A stretch of DNA of 54,667 nt, from assembly GCA_025356015.1 (NCBI GenBank), contig JANXYO010000089.1:1-54667 (forward strand). Direction: 5' to 3'. Of this stretch, positions 32,752 to 42,944 are shown piece by piece (the first letter of the stretch is position 1; every line of letters starts with the position of its first letter). The translations under genes were made by a program, and so were the position numbers. The notes beneath the pieces were generated by a model that worked only from the letters and a program-made list of their open reading frames with translations, did no database searches and was not told where the DNA came from. The DNA is from Spirochaetaceae bacterium. Lineage in GTDB: Bacteria > Spirochaetota > Spirochaetia > Treponematales > Rectinemataceae.

Positions 32752-33860
32752 GAGTACTGCATGAGGACGAGGATTCTGGCCCAGGCCCTCGCGCTGCGGC
32801 GGTCGGCGGCCGAGAGGGAATCGGCCCGGAGCGGATGGACGAAGCGGGCGAGGAAGCGGCGCGCCTCAGGCCCGAGGGGCGGGACAGGGGCCCCGATTTT
32901 CGGCGGCAGCCGGGGGGAGCCGAAGGCAGTGAAGCGCACGGTGTTCCTCAGCATGGGATTGAGCTCGATCCACCTCGCCGGGCCAGGCGCCGCCATGGGC
33001 CTGCCCGCGTAAAAGCAGAGGTTGGTGGGAAAGGCCCGGGCGGCCTCGAGCTTGCGGATCCTCAGGGTCTCCCTTTCAGGGTCGCCCAGGGCTCCCTCGT
33101 GGCCGAAGCCCAGGAGCTCGAGGCCGGCCTCGCGCAGGGCCTCGAGGACCTCGTCGACCACGAAGGTGCGTGCATAGGGTATCAGGAAGGCGTCGGCAAT
33201 GCCCTCGTCGAAGCCGAGCTCGAAGCTCTCGCGCATGAGGCCCCGCAGGCCAGCTTCCCCGCGGGCGAGGCGCCTTACCTCGGCCGGCCTTGTGATCCCG
33301 GCCTCGGCGCAGCGCCTCCTGATCTCCTCGACATCGGCCCGGCCGTCGCGGCTGTAGACCATGACGCGGACGATGCCACCCTCGGCGAGCCGCGAGCCCA
33401 GGGCCTTCAGGGCTCCCGCAAAGTCGGGGATGCAGTGGAGGACACCATAGGAATCGATGTACTTGAAGGGCCCGGGCGCGACGCTCTGGTCCATGAGGTC
33501 GCCCTCGACGCACTCGAGATTGAGGCGGAGGTGGCGCAGGGCGTGGAGCCGGGCCCGCGCGAGCGAGGAGGCCGAGAGGTCGAGCGCGAGGACCCTGCCG
33601 CGGGGATTCGCGACGCAGACGGGGTAGGGGAGGAAGGAACCCGAGCCCGCGAGGAGTATGGCCTCCTTCGCGGGATCCTCGATGCGCCTGCCGCGGAACC
33701 TGGCCCAGAGCGCCTCCAGGTTGAAGATCCATGCGTCGCGGGCGCGGATCGAGCCAAGGAGGCTGTACTTCGGATAGGGGAAGCGCTGGTAGTGGCGCCT
33801 CATCCTTTCGGCGAGGGCCCCGGCCCAGGCCGGTTCTTCCCGCGGCTTGCTCGCTTTCAT
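32748..33860 (-). CDS. Class I SAM-dependent methyltransferase
   Basis: The protein has 370 residues. The SAM site is ILLAGSGSFLPYPVCVANPRGRVLALDLSASSLARARLHA (motif I and the acidic end of strand 2), and LNLECVEGDLMD, KYIDSYGVLHCIPDFAGAL and GGIVRVMVYS are later core motifs. The N-terminus (RMRRHYQRFPYPKYSLLG) matches a group of methyltransferases where 'F-P-Y-P' recurs; the C-terminal ~170 residues (AFLIPYARTFVVDEVLEALREAGLELLGFG) are helical and family-specific. I know no substrate for this group. It precedes and overlaps the radical SAM gene. The start is ATG 33860, 7 bases after a -10 box, so the mRNA is probably leaderless. Confidence 0.85.
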   Translation of the reverse strand: MKASKPREEPAWAGALAERMRRHYQRFPYPKYSLLGSIRARDAWIFNLEALWARFRGRRIEDPAKEAILLAGSGSFLPYPVCVANPRGRVLALDLSASSLARARLHALRHLRLNLECVEGDLMDQSVAPGPFKYIDSYGVLHCIPDFAGALKALGSRLAEGGIVRVMVYSRDGRADVEEIRRRCAEAGITRPAEVRRLARGEAGLRGLMRESFELGFDEGIADAFLIPYARTFVVDEVLEALREAGLELLGFGHEGALGDPERETLRIRKLEAARAFPTNLCFYAGRPMAAPGPARWIELNPMLRNTVRFTAFGSPRLPPKIGAPVPPLGPEARRFLARFVHPLRADSLSAADRRSARAWARILVLMQYS

Positions 33861-33867
33861 GGCTGTA

Positions 33868-33897
33868 GCACTAGCATGGCTGGCCGAGCCGAGTCAA
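33868..33897 (-). promoter_or_regulatory. Promoter of methyltransferase-radical SAM operon
   Basis: TTGACT (33897-33892), 18 bases, TAGTGC (33873-33868), 7 bases before the ATG at 33860. Leaderless architecture. Confidence 0.6.
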
Positions 33898-33936
33898 CGA
33901 AGCAGCTGGAGCAAGGTTTGAGGAACTCGTGATGGC

Positions 33937-33966
33937 TTGAACAGGGACCGGGCCCTAGGTGATACT
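33937..33966 (+). promoter_or_regulatory. Promoter of ygbA-like gene
   Basis: TTGAAC (33937-33942), 18 bases, GATACT (33961-33966), 9 bases before ATG 33976. The -35 overlaps the alternative TTG start at 33937, which is therefore unlikely to be used. Confidence 0.55.
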
Positions 33967-33975
33967 TGTCGTGGA

Positions 33976-34338
33976 ATGCAGACCCTAGGGAATCCGCGTC
34001 TGGATCGCGAGCTCGCGACCCTCGAGCTCATGATCGCGATCAATTGCCGCTCGAGGCACCCGGACCTCCCCCAGGCCGGCCAGGGCCATCCGGCCAGGCT
34101 CTGCGCCGAGTGCCTGGAGCTCGCCAGGTATGCGGCGCTTCGCCTTGGCCGCTGCCCATGGGGAGGGGCCAAGCCCGTGTGCGCAAAGTGCGCTGTCCAC
34201 TGCTACTCGCCCGACATGCGCCGCAGGATCCGCGAGGTCATGCGCTACGCGGGGCCGCGGATGCTTTTCCTCCATCCGGTTCTCGGCCTGCGCCACCTCC
34301 TTGATGGGCTCCCGTCGGGCACAAAGGGGGAAGTCTAG
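33976..34338 (+). CDS. ygbA: Nitrous-oxide-stimulated promoter family protein (YgbA-like)
   Basis: A 120-residue Cys-rich protein. It has ELMIAINCRSRHP, LCAECLELARYAALRLGRCPWG, KPVCAKCAVHCYSPDMRRRIREVMRYAGPRM and FLHPVLGLRHLLDG, which are the conserved features of the YgbA family (six to seven Cys including C-x-x-C and H-C-Y). In E. coli YgbA is induced by nitric oxide through NsrR and helps growth under NO stress; it probably binds iron or an iron-sulfur cluster. It supports the idea that this organism meets NO, as does the flavodiiron protein. ATG 33976 is chosen because the promoter leaves no room for longer starts. Its last bases overlap the convergent chemoreceptor gene. Confidence 0.88.
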   Translation: MQTLGNPRLDRELATLELMIAINCRSRHPDLPQAGQGHPARLCAECLELARYAALRLGRCPWGGAKPVCAKCAVHCYSPDMRRRIREVMRYAGPRMLFLHPVLGLRHLLDGLPSGTKGEV

Positions 34339-36140
34339 CCTTGGCCCGCCAGCCTGAACCAGGATATTTCCTTTTTCAGGACGGCGATGCGTTCCCGGTT
34401 CATCTCGCTCACCTCCGACACCTTGTTCATGACCAGGGTGATCTCCCGGGTGCCATCGGCCATTTCGTTCATGCTGTCGGTGATCTCGCGAGTCATGTCG
34501 GTCAGGCGATCCATCTCTTCGAGGACCCCATGGCTCCCGGCGAGCATCTGGCTTGATCCCTCTTTTACCTTGTTCGTGATCCTGTTGATCTGCGAGATCG
34601 CCTCAAGGATCTGGGCCCCGCCCGAGCTCTGCTCGATCATGGCGTCCTTGATGAGCCCCTCCTGGCCCGCGACAATTTTCGCGAGCTCGAACACTTTCTC
34701 GAAGCGCTCCTGGGAGACAAGGGATGATTTGGCGACCTTGTCGATCGCCTGCTTGAGCTTGCCGAGGACAAGGGTGATGGACCGCCCCTGCTCGCTCGAG
34801 TCCTCGGCCAGCTTCCTGATCTCGTCGGCCACGACAGAGAATCCCTTGCCGGCCTCCCCCGCGTGGGCGGCCTCGATGGCGGCGTTCATGGCCAGGAGGT
34901 TGGTCTGGTCCGCGATGCTCTCGATCACCGTGCCGGCCTCGATGAGACCCTCCGAATCCTTCGCGATGTCCTGGACGATGCTGCTCACCTCGGCCAGGGC
35001 CAGTTTGCCCTCCTCGGAGGCGGTTATCAATTCCTGGACCGAGCTGGCGTTCTTCTTGAGCACCCCGCTGACCGAGCCGACGTTGGCCACCAGCTCCTCG
35101 ATGGAGGACGATGACTCCTCCACGCATGCGGACTGCTCCTCGATGCAGACATCCAGCGACGTGATCACCGAGACGATCTCCCGCACCGTGGCGTTGGTCT
35201 CGGTGACGCCCTCGGCCTGGCTCAAGGACTTGTCCTTGACGCTGGATATGTTGGCGACCACCTGATGGACCGAGGCGGCTGTCGATTCCACGTCGGCAGA
35301 AAGGTCCTCGCCGATGCCGATCAGGCGGTTGGACTCCTCGTGTATCCTGGCGACCATCCCTGAGATCCTGGTACGGAGGGTCCCGATGTCGGCCATCAGC
35401 TGACCCAGTTCGTCGTCGCGGGCCTTTGTCACGAGCTCCTGGGCGAGGTCGCCCTCGGCGATCGCCCTGATGGCCTGGCAGGCCGTCTTGAGCGGCCTGA
35501 TGATGAGACGGCCGAGGAGGGCGGACAGAAGCACGTTCACAATCGCGGAAGAGAGGATGATGGCCAGCTGGAGCAGCTGGCCAGTCCTCGCCTCGGCCTC
35601 GGCCGTCATCCTGAAATCGTCGGTGCTCGCCTTCTCGCGCGCCAGGGCCTTCTCCAGCGAGGCGTTGACCGCTGTATATTTTTCCCAGGCCCACTCGGCG
35701 TTGATGGTCGCGAAGGCGGTATCGAACTCAAGATTTGCTAGGCTGTCGCGGACATTCTCCACGAAGCCGGCCGCTGCAAGGCCCGTCTCCTTGTCGACGA
35801 TTCCGGCCTTCGTCAGCGCCGGCATCCCCTGCTCGACGCCCAGAGCCTTGAGCGCTGCCAGATCGGCCGTCGCGGAAAGCTGCTCTGGCTTGAAGCCACC
35901 CGCGTTCGTCCGGTTGATCAGCTGGGAAAGCGCGGCCTGGGCCCCCAGGAGGTCGCGCGAGAGGTCATTGAGGCTCTGGATGCGGGGGATCTCGGTCTTC
36001 ACCAGCTGGTCGATCTTCCGCTGCTGCCTCACCCCGAACAGGAAGAACAGGGTCCCGGCGAGCAGCAGCGAGAGCAGGGTGAGGCTGGAAAGGATGGCCA
36101 GCTTCTTGCTCAGGCCGAGGGAGGCGAAGGAGTACTTCAT
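34335..36140 (-). CDS. Methyl-accepting chemotaxis protein
   Basis: The receptor has 601 residues: membrane helix 1 (LAILSSLTLLSLLLAGTLFFLF), a four-helix-bundle-like periplasmic domain (about 40-190, QQRKIDQLVKTEIPRIQSLND...), helix 2 (LAIILSSAIVNVLLSALLGRLII), HAMP (RPLKTACQAIRAIAEGDLAQELVTK), and a long signalling coiled coil with the hairpin tip IADQTNLLAMNAAIEAAHAGEAGKGFSVVADEIRKLAEDSS. No C-terminal CheR-tether pentapeptide is seen (ends SWFRLAGQG). Signals to CheA/CheW at the pole. The upstream gene encodes a secreted Cache protein, 14 bases away, which may be its ligand-sensing partner. Confidence 0.95.
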   Translation of the reverse strand: MKYSFASLGLSKKLAILSSLTLLSLLLAGTLFFLFGVRQQRKIDQLVKTEIPRIQSLNDLSRDLLGAQAALSQLINRTNAGGFKPEQLSATADLAALKALGVEQGMPALTKAGIVDKETGLAAAGFVENVRDSLANLEFDTAFATINAEWAWEKYTAVNASLEKALAREKASTDDFRMTAEAEARTGQLLQLAIILSSAIVNVLLSALLGRLIIRPLKTACQAIRAIAEGDLAQELVTKARDDELGQLMADIGTLRTRISGMVARIHEESNRLIGIGEDLSADVESTAASVHQVVANISSVKDKSLSQAEGVTETNATVREIVSVITSLDVCIEEQSACVEESSSSIEELVANVGSVSGVLKKNASSVQELITASEEGKLALAEVSSIVQDIAKDSEGLIEAGTVIESIADQTNLLAMNAAIEAAHAGEAGKGFSVVADEIRKLAEDSSEQGRSITLVLGKLKQAIDKVAKSSLVSQERFEKVFELAKIVAGQEGLIKDAMIEQSSGGAQILEAISQINRITNKVKEGSSQMLAGSHGVLEEMDRLTDMTREITDSMNEMADGTREITLVMNKVSEVSEMNRERIAVLKKEISWFRLAGQG

Positions 36141-36154
36141 GGCCGGCGGCGCCC

Positions 36155-36625
36155 CTACTTGTAGAAGCCGCAGCCGAGGGTGAACTCAGTTCCTGGAATA
36201 CGGGCGACGAAGGAGCTTTTCGCCTCTATCTTCTTCGTCTCGGGGTTTGTCCTCTTGTAGTCGACCCATCCGGTTCCCGATTTCAGGCCCGTGAGGACGA
36301 GCTTCTGGATGTAAAGGACACCGTCGGAGTCCTTGGTCATCCACATGTCCTTTCCGATGAGGGCCTTGTTTCCGTCCCCACGCGCGACGCAGACGGCCGT
36401 GTCCGGCTTGGCGGCGTCGTGCATGAAGAGGTAGTACTCCCCGTCCCGGAACTTTCCATTGACATCGCTGAATGCCGCGATTGCCGCCGCCTGGCCGTTC
36501 TTCTGGAAATACGCGATCCCGCTCTCGACCAGGGCCTTGGCCTTTTTTGCGGCCGGTGTGGTCTGCGCCTGGAGAGCCTGCGCGGCGAAGATGGCTACGA
36601 TCAAGAAAAGGTATCTGGTTTTCAT
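36155..36625 (-). CDS. Secreted single-Cache-domain protein
   Basis: The protein has 156 residues with a signal peptide (MKTRYLFLIVAIFAAQALQA) and then one Cache domain: AKALVESGIAYFQKNGQAAAIAAFSDVNGKFRDGEYYLFMHD, DGNKALIGKDMWMTKDSDG, GWVDYKRTNPETKKIEAKSSFV and the typical end GTEFTLGCGFYK. Normally this domain is fused to a chemoreceptor or kinase; here it is free in the periplasm. The gene is directly upstream of the chemoreceptor and probably co-transcribed with it, so it may present a bound ligand to the receptor's four-helix sensor. A GGAGG ribosome site lies 9 bases before the ATG. Confidence 0.88.
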   Translation of the reverse strand: MKTRYLFLIVAIFAAQALQAQTTPAAKKAKALVESGIAYFQKNGQAAAIAAFSDVNGKFRDGEYYLFMHDAAKPDTAVCVARGDGNKALIGKDMWMTKDSDGVLYIQKLVLTGLKSGTGWVDYKRTNPETKKIEAKSSFVARIPGTEFTLGCGFYK

Positions 36626-36784
36626 GTTGTGCCTCCGGTATAAAAACCTAACTCATTCCGGGAGGCTTTGCAAATAAAAAATCGCCTATATCCCAGGGAC
36701 CCTGAAGGTTCCCTCCTTCCGGCCACCCGCCGGGAGGAGGGGGGAGACCCACCGAATAGCTACACAGGCTTTAAGCAAAACCAC

Positions 36785-36814
36785 TTGCGCCTCGGCTCGG
36801 CGCCGCAGTATCCT
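36785..36814 (+). promoter_or_regulatory. uvrA promoter
   Basis: TTGCGC (36785-36790), 18 bases, TATCCT (36809-36814), 10 bases before ATG 36825. No LexA-type palindrome was found around it. Confidence 0.5.
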
Positions 36815-36824
36815 AGAGCACAAC

Positions 36825-39653
<2,829 letters not shown>

Positions 39654-39656
39654 TGC

Positions 39657-39926
39657 GAGAGCAGCCACGAATGAACCACGAAGGCACACGAAGGAAACTG
39701 GATCAGGCTTTGGCGCCCTGGCTTTCCCTCAATGGCCGCGGCTGGAAGCCTGGATCAGGGTGGCGAGACCACGAAAGGCCACGAAGGCCCACGAACCAAG
39801 CAGCCGTTCAGGCCAGCTTGAGAGGTTTGAGCATTTTCCGTGGTGGGTGAAGCAGGGCGACGTGTGGCAGGTGAATTGATCCCGTCTGATTGGTGTACCT
39901 TCGTGTCTCTTCGTGGTTGCGCTCTC
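39657..39926. repeat. Intergenic repeat with ACGAAGG inverted arms
   Basis: The left arm (39657-39694) contains GAGAGC, CCACGAA, then ACCACGAAGGCACACGAAGG. The right arm (39898-39926) is an inverted, related copy: CCTTCGTGTC, TCTTCGTGGTTGC, GCTCTC. The middle has further copies (GACCACGAAAGGCCACGAAGG near 39767-39787). The 270 bases lie between uvrA and the EAL gene and the right arm ends 1 base before the latter's stop codon. No protein is encoded. It resembles a miniature mobile or BIME-like repeat; the ACGAAGG theme is familiar from intergenic regions of environmental bacterial genomes. Confidence 0.75.
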
Positions 39927-39927
39927 T

Positions 39928-42765
39928 TCAAGGCTGCTGGCATTCTCCAACATCAGGGCCGGCCTTCAGGGGGGCCTCGGCGCTGGGCACCTGGCCCTTC
40001 CACCAGTACGCGCAGAACGCCTCGGCCTCCAGCGGCTTGCTGAAAAGGAATCCCTGGCCTTCCCTGCAGCCCTTGCGCTCGAGATAGTCCTTCTGCCCGG
40101 GGGTCTCGATCCCCTCGGCTATCGTGCCCACGCCCAGGCTGCCTGCCATCGCGATGACGGCGTCGACGATGGTGGCCGTGGTGGAGTTCCCCTCGATGCC
40201 CCTGGTGAAGCTCTGGTCGATCTTGAGCTTGTCTATCGGGAAGCGGCTCAGGTAGCCCAAGGATGAGTAGCCCGTCCCGAAATCGTCTATCGCGAGACTG
40301 ACCCCCGTCTCCTTGAGCGAGCTCATCGTGTGGAGGGCCTGCTCGACATCCTTCATGAGCGCCGACTCGGTGAGCTCGACAACGAGGTATTCGGGGGCCA
40401 GGCCCGCCTCGGCGAGGGCCGTCTCGACGTGGAGGGCGAGGCCGGCCTGCTCGAACTGGCGTGGCGATATGTTCACCGAGACGAAGACGGGCATGCCCGA
40501 GTCCCTCCACGACGCGGCCGCCATGCAGGCCGAGCGGAGGATCCAATCGCCGAGCTGGATTATGATTCCCGTCTCCTCGGCGAGGGGGATGAAATCCCCC
40601 GGCGGGACAATGCTCCCGTCGGCGCGCCGCCAGCGGACAAGGGCCTCGGCACCGAGGACATGCCCGTCGATGATGTCGACGATGGGCTGGAAGGCGAGGA
40701 AGAACTCGCCTCGCTCGACGCCGCGCCTGAGCTCCGACTCGAGGGCGATCCGGTTCTGGCTTGTCGCCTCGGTCTGTGTCGAGACAAAGCGGTAGATGTT
40801 CCTACCCTCGGCCTTCGCCTGGTACATGGCAGCGTCGGCCTTCCGGGTAAGGCCCTCGGCGCAGCCATCGTCCTCGGGGAAGATCGAGATGCCGATGCTC
40901 GCGCCCACAAAGACATCGCGCCCCTCAAGGCTGAAGGGGCTGTTGAGCTCCGTGATGATGCCGCGCGCGACGATCCCGGCATTCTCCCCGCGACCGATCC
41001 TGTCGAGTATCACTGTGAACTCGTCGCCGCCGAGCCTGCACACCGTGTCCGATGCCCTGATCCTCTGGGTGATCCGCTGCGCCACCTCCACAAGGAGCTT
41101 GTCGCCGGCCTCGTGGCCGAGGGCGTCGTTGACGAACTTGAAGCGGTCGAGGTCGATCATGAGGAGGGCGAGGCGGTGTCCGTAGCGCTGGGCCTGGAGG
41201 ATCGCCAGGGCGAGCCTGTCCTTGAAAAGGGCGCGGTTTGGGAGCTTGGTCAGGGTGTCGTAGTAGGCCAGCTGGTTGAGCCTGTCCTCGGTCTCCTTCA
41301 TGAGGGAGATGTCGGTCGAGACGCCGACATAGCAGCTCCTCTCGCCTTCCGCGTCTCGCAGCAGGTTGATGGTGAGCCACTCGGGATGGATGGTCCCGGC
41401 CTTTGTCCTGTTCCAGATCTCCCCCGCCCAGCTGCCCTCGGCCGCGAGGCGGCTCCAGAGCTCCTTGTAGAACTGGGCCCCGTGACGGCCTGACTTCAGG
41501 ATGCGGGGGTTCCGTCCCAGTAGCTCGCTGGCTTCGTAACCGCATTCCCTGCAGAAGGCCTCGTTCACGAGGATGATGTTTCCCCCGAGGTCGGTGATGA
41601 CGATGGCCTCGCTCGTGCTCTCGACGACCGTTGCCATGAGCTGGAGCTCCTGGCCCGCCTTCCTGAGCTCGCGGGTCCTCTCGTCTATCCTCAGCTCCAG
41701 CTTCTGGTTGGCCGCCCGCAGCGCGCGATCCCGGGTGGAAATGGCAGCCGACATTCCCTGCAGGGTACGGGCCAATTCACCGATCTCGTCCCTCCGCTCC
41801 AGCAGCCTGAGCGGCAGCGAACAGACCCCGCCTTCATTCTTGCCCATGAGCTCGCCGATCCGGGACAGGGGGTAGATGACGAGGCCCAGCAGCATGGCGT
41901 ACAGGAGGAGGCAGATGCACAGGCCGAAGACTATGATCATCCAGCCCGATGTCTGCATCGTCCTTCGGCTCCCGGCGCTGATCCCTCGCGGTGTCTCGGT
42001 CCTGACGACGAGGGCCGGCCTACCATAGATATCGGGGAGGAGGCCGACGCCATGGACCTCGCTCTCGCCCTGGACTGTCCTCACCAGGCGGTTGCCGGCC
42101 GAGGCTATGGCCGAGACGTCGAGGCCTGCCGGGAGATCTCCCCTCCCTCCCATGACCGTCCTGACATTGGTCTGTTCGGCCATCGCTGCCTCGAATGATC
42201 CGTCGATGATCCGGCCCATGACAAAGCTGCCCCGCAAGGGGCCGGAGCCATCGCTCTTGAGGATTGGCGTCGAGGAGACTACATAGATTCCCTCGGGCCG
42301 CTCAAGGATGCCGCTCAGGCTTGCCCCCTCCGCTTCCGTGAGGATGTAGGGCTCTCCCCTTGGCGCCGAGCGCGGAAAACCGGTATCCGGAAGGACCTTG
42401 TTGCCTGCCTTGTCGAAACGGCCGGCGAAGCGAAGCACGGAATCCGCGCCATAGATGGCCACTAGGTCCATCTTCGCCGTCTTGAAGCCCTCGGCGCCAA
42501 GGTTCAGTTCAAGATAGGCGCCATTGCCGTCCCCGACGAACTGGTAGGTGTCGTCCCACTGGCTCCAGTCCCGGTCGAAGGTGGCCAGGTGCTGGGCCTC
42601 CCTCTCCACCGCGGCGATCACCCGGTCGAGGTCCCTCCTGCCCTCGGCCCGCTCGAGCTCCTCGAAGCTCGGCCTTATGTAGTTGCGCTCGATGCCGAGC
42701 ATCGTGAGGCAGTATAGGGCGAAAAGCGCCGCGAGGGCCAGCGGAAGCTTGTGCAGGATGCGCAT
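39928..42765 (-). CDS. Membrane GGDEF/EAL protein with CHASE4-like sensor and PAS domain
   Basis: The protein has 945 residues: helix 1 (LPLALAALFALYCLTML), a CHASE4-like periplasmic sensor (about 30-270, with DRDWSQWDDTYQFV), helix 2 (GWMIIVFGLCICLLLYAMLLGLVIY), a HAMP-like and coiled-coil stretch, PAS (about 390-510, MATVVESTSEAIVITDLGGN), GGDEF with an intact RLGGDEFTVIL motif, and EAL with GAEALVRW, ELTESALM and DDFGTGYSSLGYL. Both catalytic motifs look intact, so it may make and break c-di-GMP, one activity dominating. A leaderless-type promoter diverges from that of lptD. Its stop codon abuts the repeat at 39657-39926. Confidence 0.93.
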   Translation of the reverse strand: MRILHKLPLALAALFALYCLTMLGIERNYIRPSFEELERAEGRRDLDRVIAAVEREAQHLATFDRDWSQWDDTYQFVGDGNGAYLELNLGAEGFKTAKMDLVAIYGADSVLRFAGRFDKAGNKVLPDTGFPRSAPRGEPYILTEAEGASLSGILERPEGIYVVSSTPILKSDGSGPLRGSFVMGRIIDGSFEAAMAEQTNVRTVMGGRGDLPAGLDVSAIASAGNRLVRTVQGESEVHGVGLLPDIYGRPALVVRTETPRGISAGSRRTMQTSGWMIIVFGLCICLLLYAMLLGLVIYPLSRIGELMGKNEGGVCSLPLRLLERRDEIGELARTLQGMSAAISTRDRALRAANQKLELRIDERTRELRKAGQELQLMATVVESTSEAIVITDLGGNIILVNEAFCRECGYEASELLGRNPRILKSGRHGAQFYKELWSRLAAEGSWAGEIWNRTKAGTIHPEWLTINLLRDAEGERSCYVGVSTDISLMKETEDRLNQLAYYDTLTKLPNRALFKDRLALAILQAQRYGHRLALLMIDLDRFKFVNDALGHEAGDKLLVEVAQRITQRIRASDTVCRLGGDEFTVILDRIGRGENAGIVARGIITELNSPFSLEGRDVFVGASIGISIFPEDDGCAEGLTRKADAAMYQAKAEGRNIYRFVSTQTEATSQNRIALESELRRGVERGEFFLAFQPIVDIIDGHVLGAEALVRWRRADGSIVPPGDFIPLAEETGIIIQLGDWILRSACMAAASWRDSGMPVFVSVNISPRQFEQAGLALHVETALAEAGLAPEYLVVELTESALMKDVEQALHTMSSLKETGVSLAIDDFGTGYSSLGYLSRFPIDKLKIDQSFTRGIEGNSTTATIVDAVIAMAGSLGVGTIAEGIETPGQKDYLERKGCREGQGFLFSKPLEAEAFCAYWWKGQVPSAEAPLKAGPDVGECQQP

Positions 42766-42771
42766 CTACCC

Positions 42772-42801
42772 GTCCTAGATCCGGCTGGCGGCGGCCGGCA
42801 A
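42772..42801 (-). promoter_or_regulatory. Promoter of GGDEF/EAL gene
   Basis: TTGCCG (42801-42796), 18 bases, TAGGAC (42777-42772), 6 bases before ATG 42765. Confidence 0.5.
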
Positions 42802-42906
42802 TGGCCTATTGGTTATCGATTCGGCGCTGGGTCGGAGTCGCAGTTATCAAGTATTAATGGAATTTGCGCCGAGTCAAGTGCGCCGGCCCTTGTCCCATGC
42901 CCCGGC

Positions 42907-42936
42907 TTTACGCGCCACCCCGGCCACGGTTACTAT
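42907..42936 (+). promoter_or_regulatory. lptD promoter
   Basis: TTTACG (42907-42912), 18 bases, TACTAT (42931-42936), 8 bases before ATG 42945. Confidence 0.45.
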
Positions 42937-42944
42937 TCCCGACG

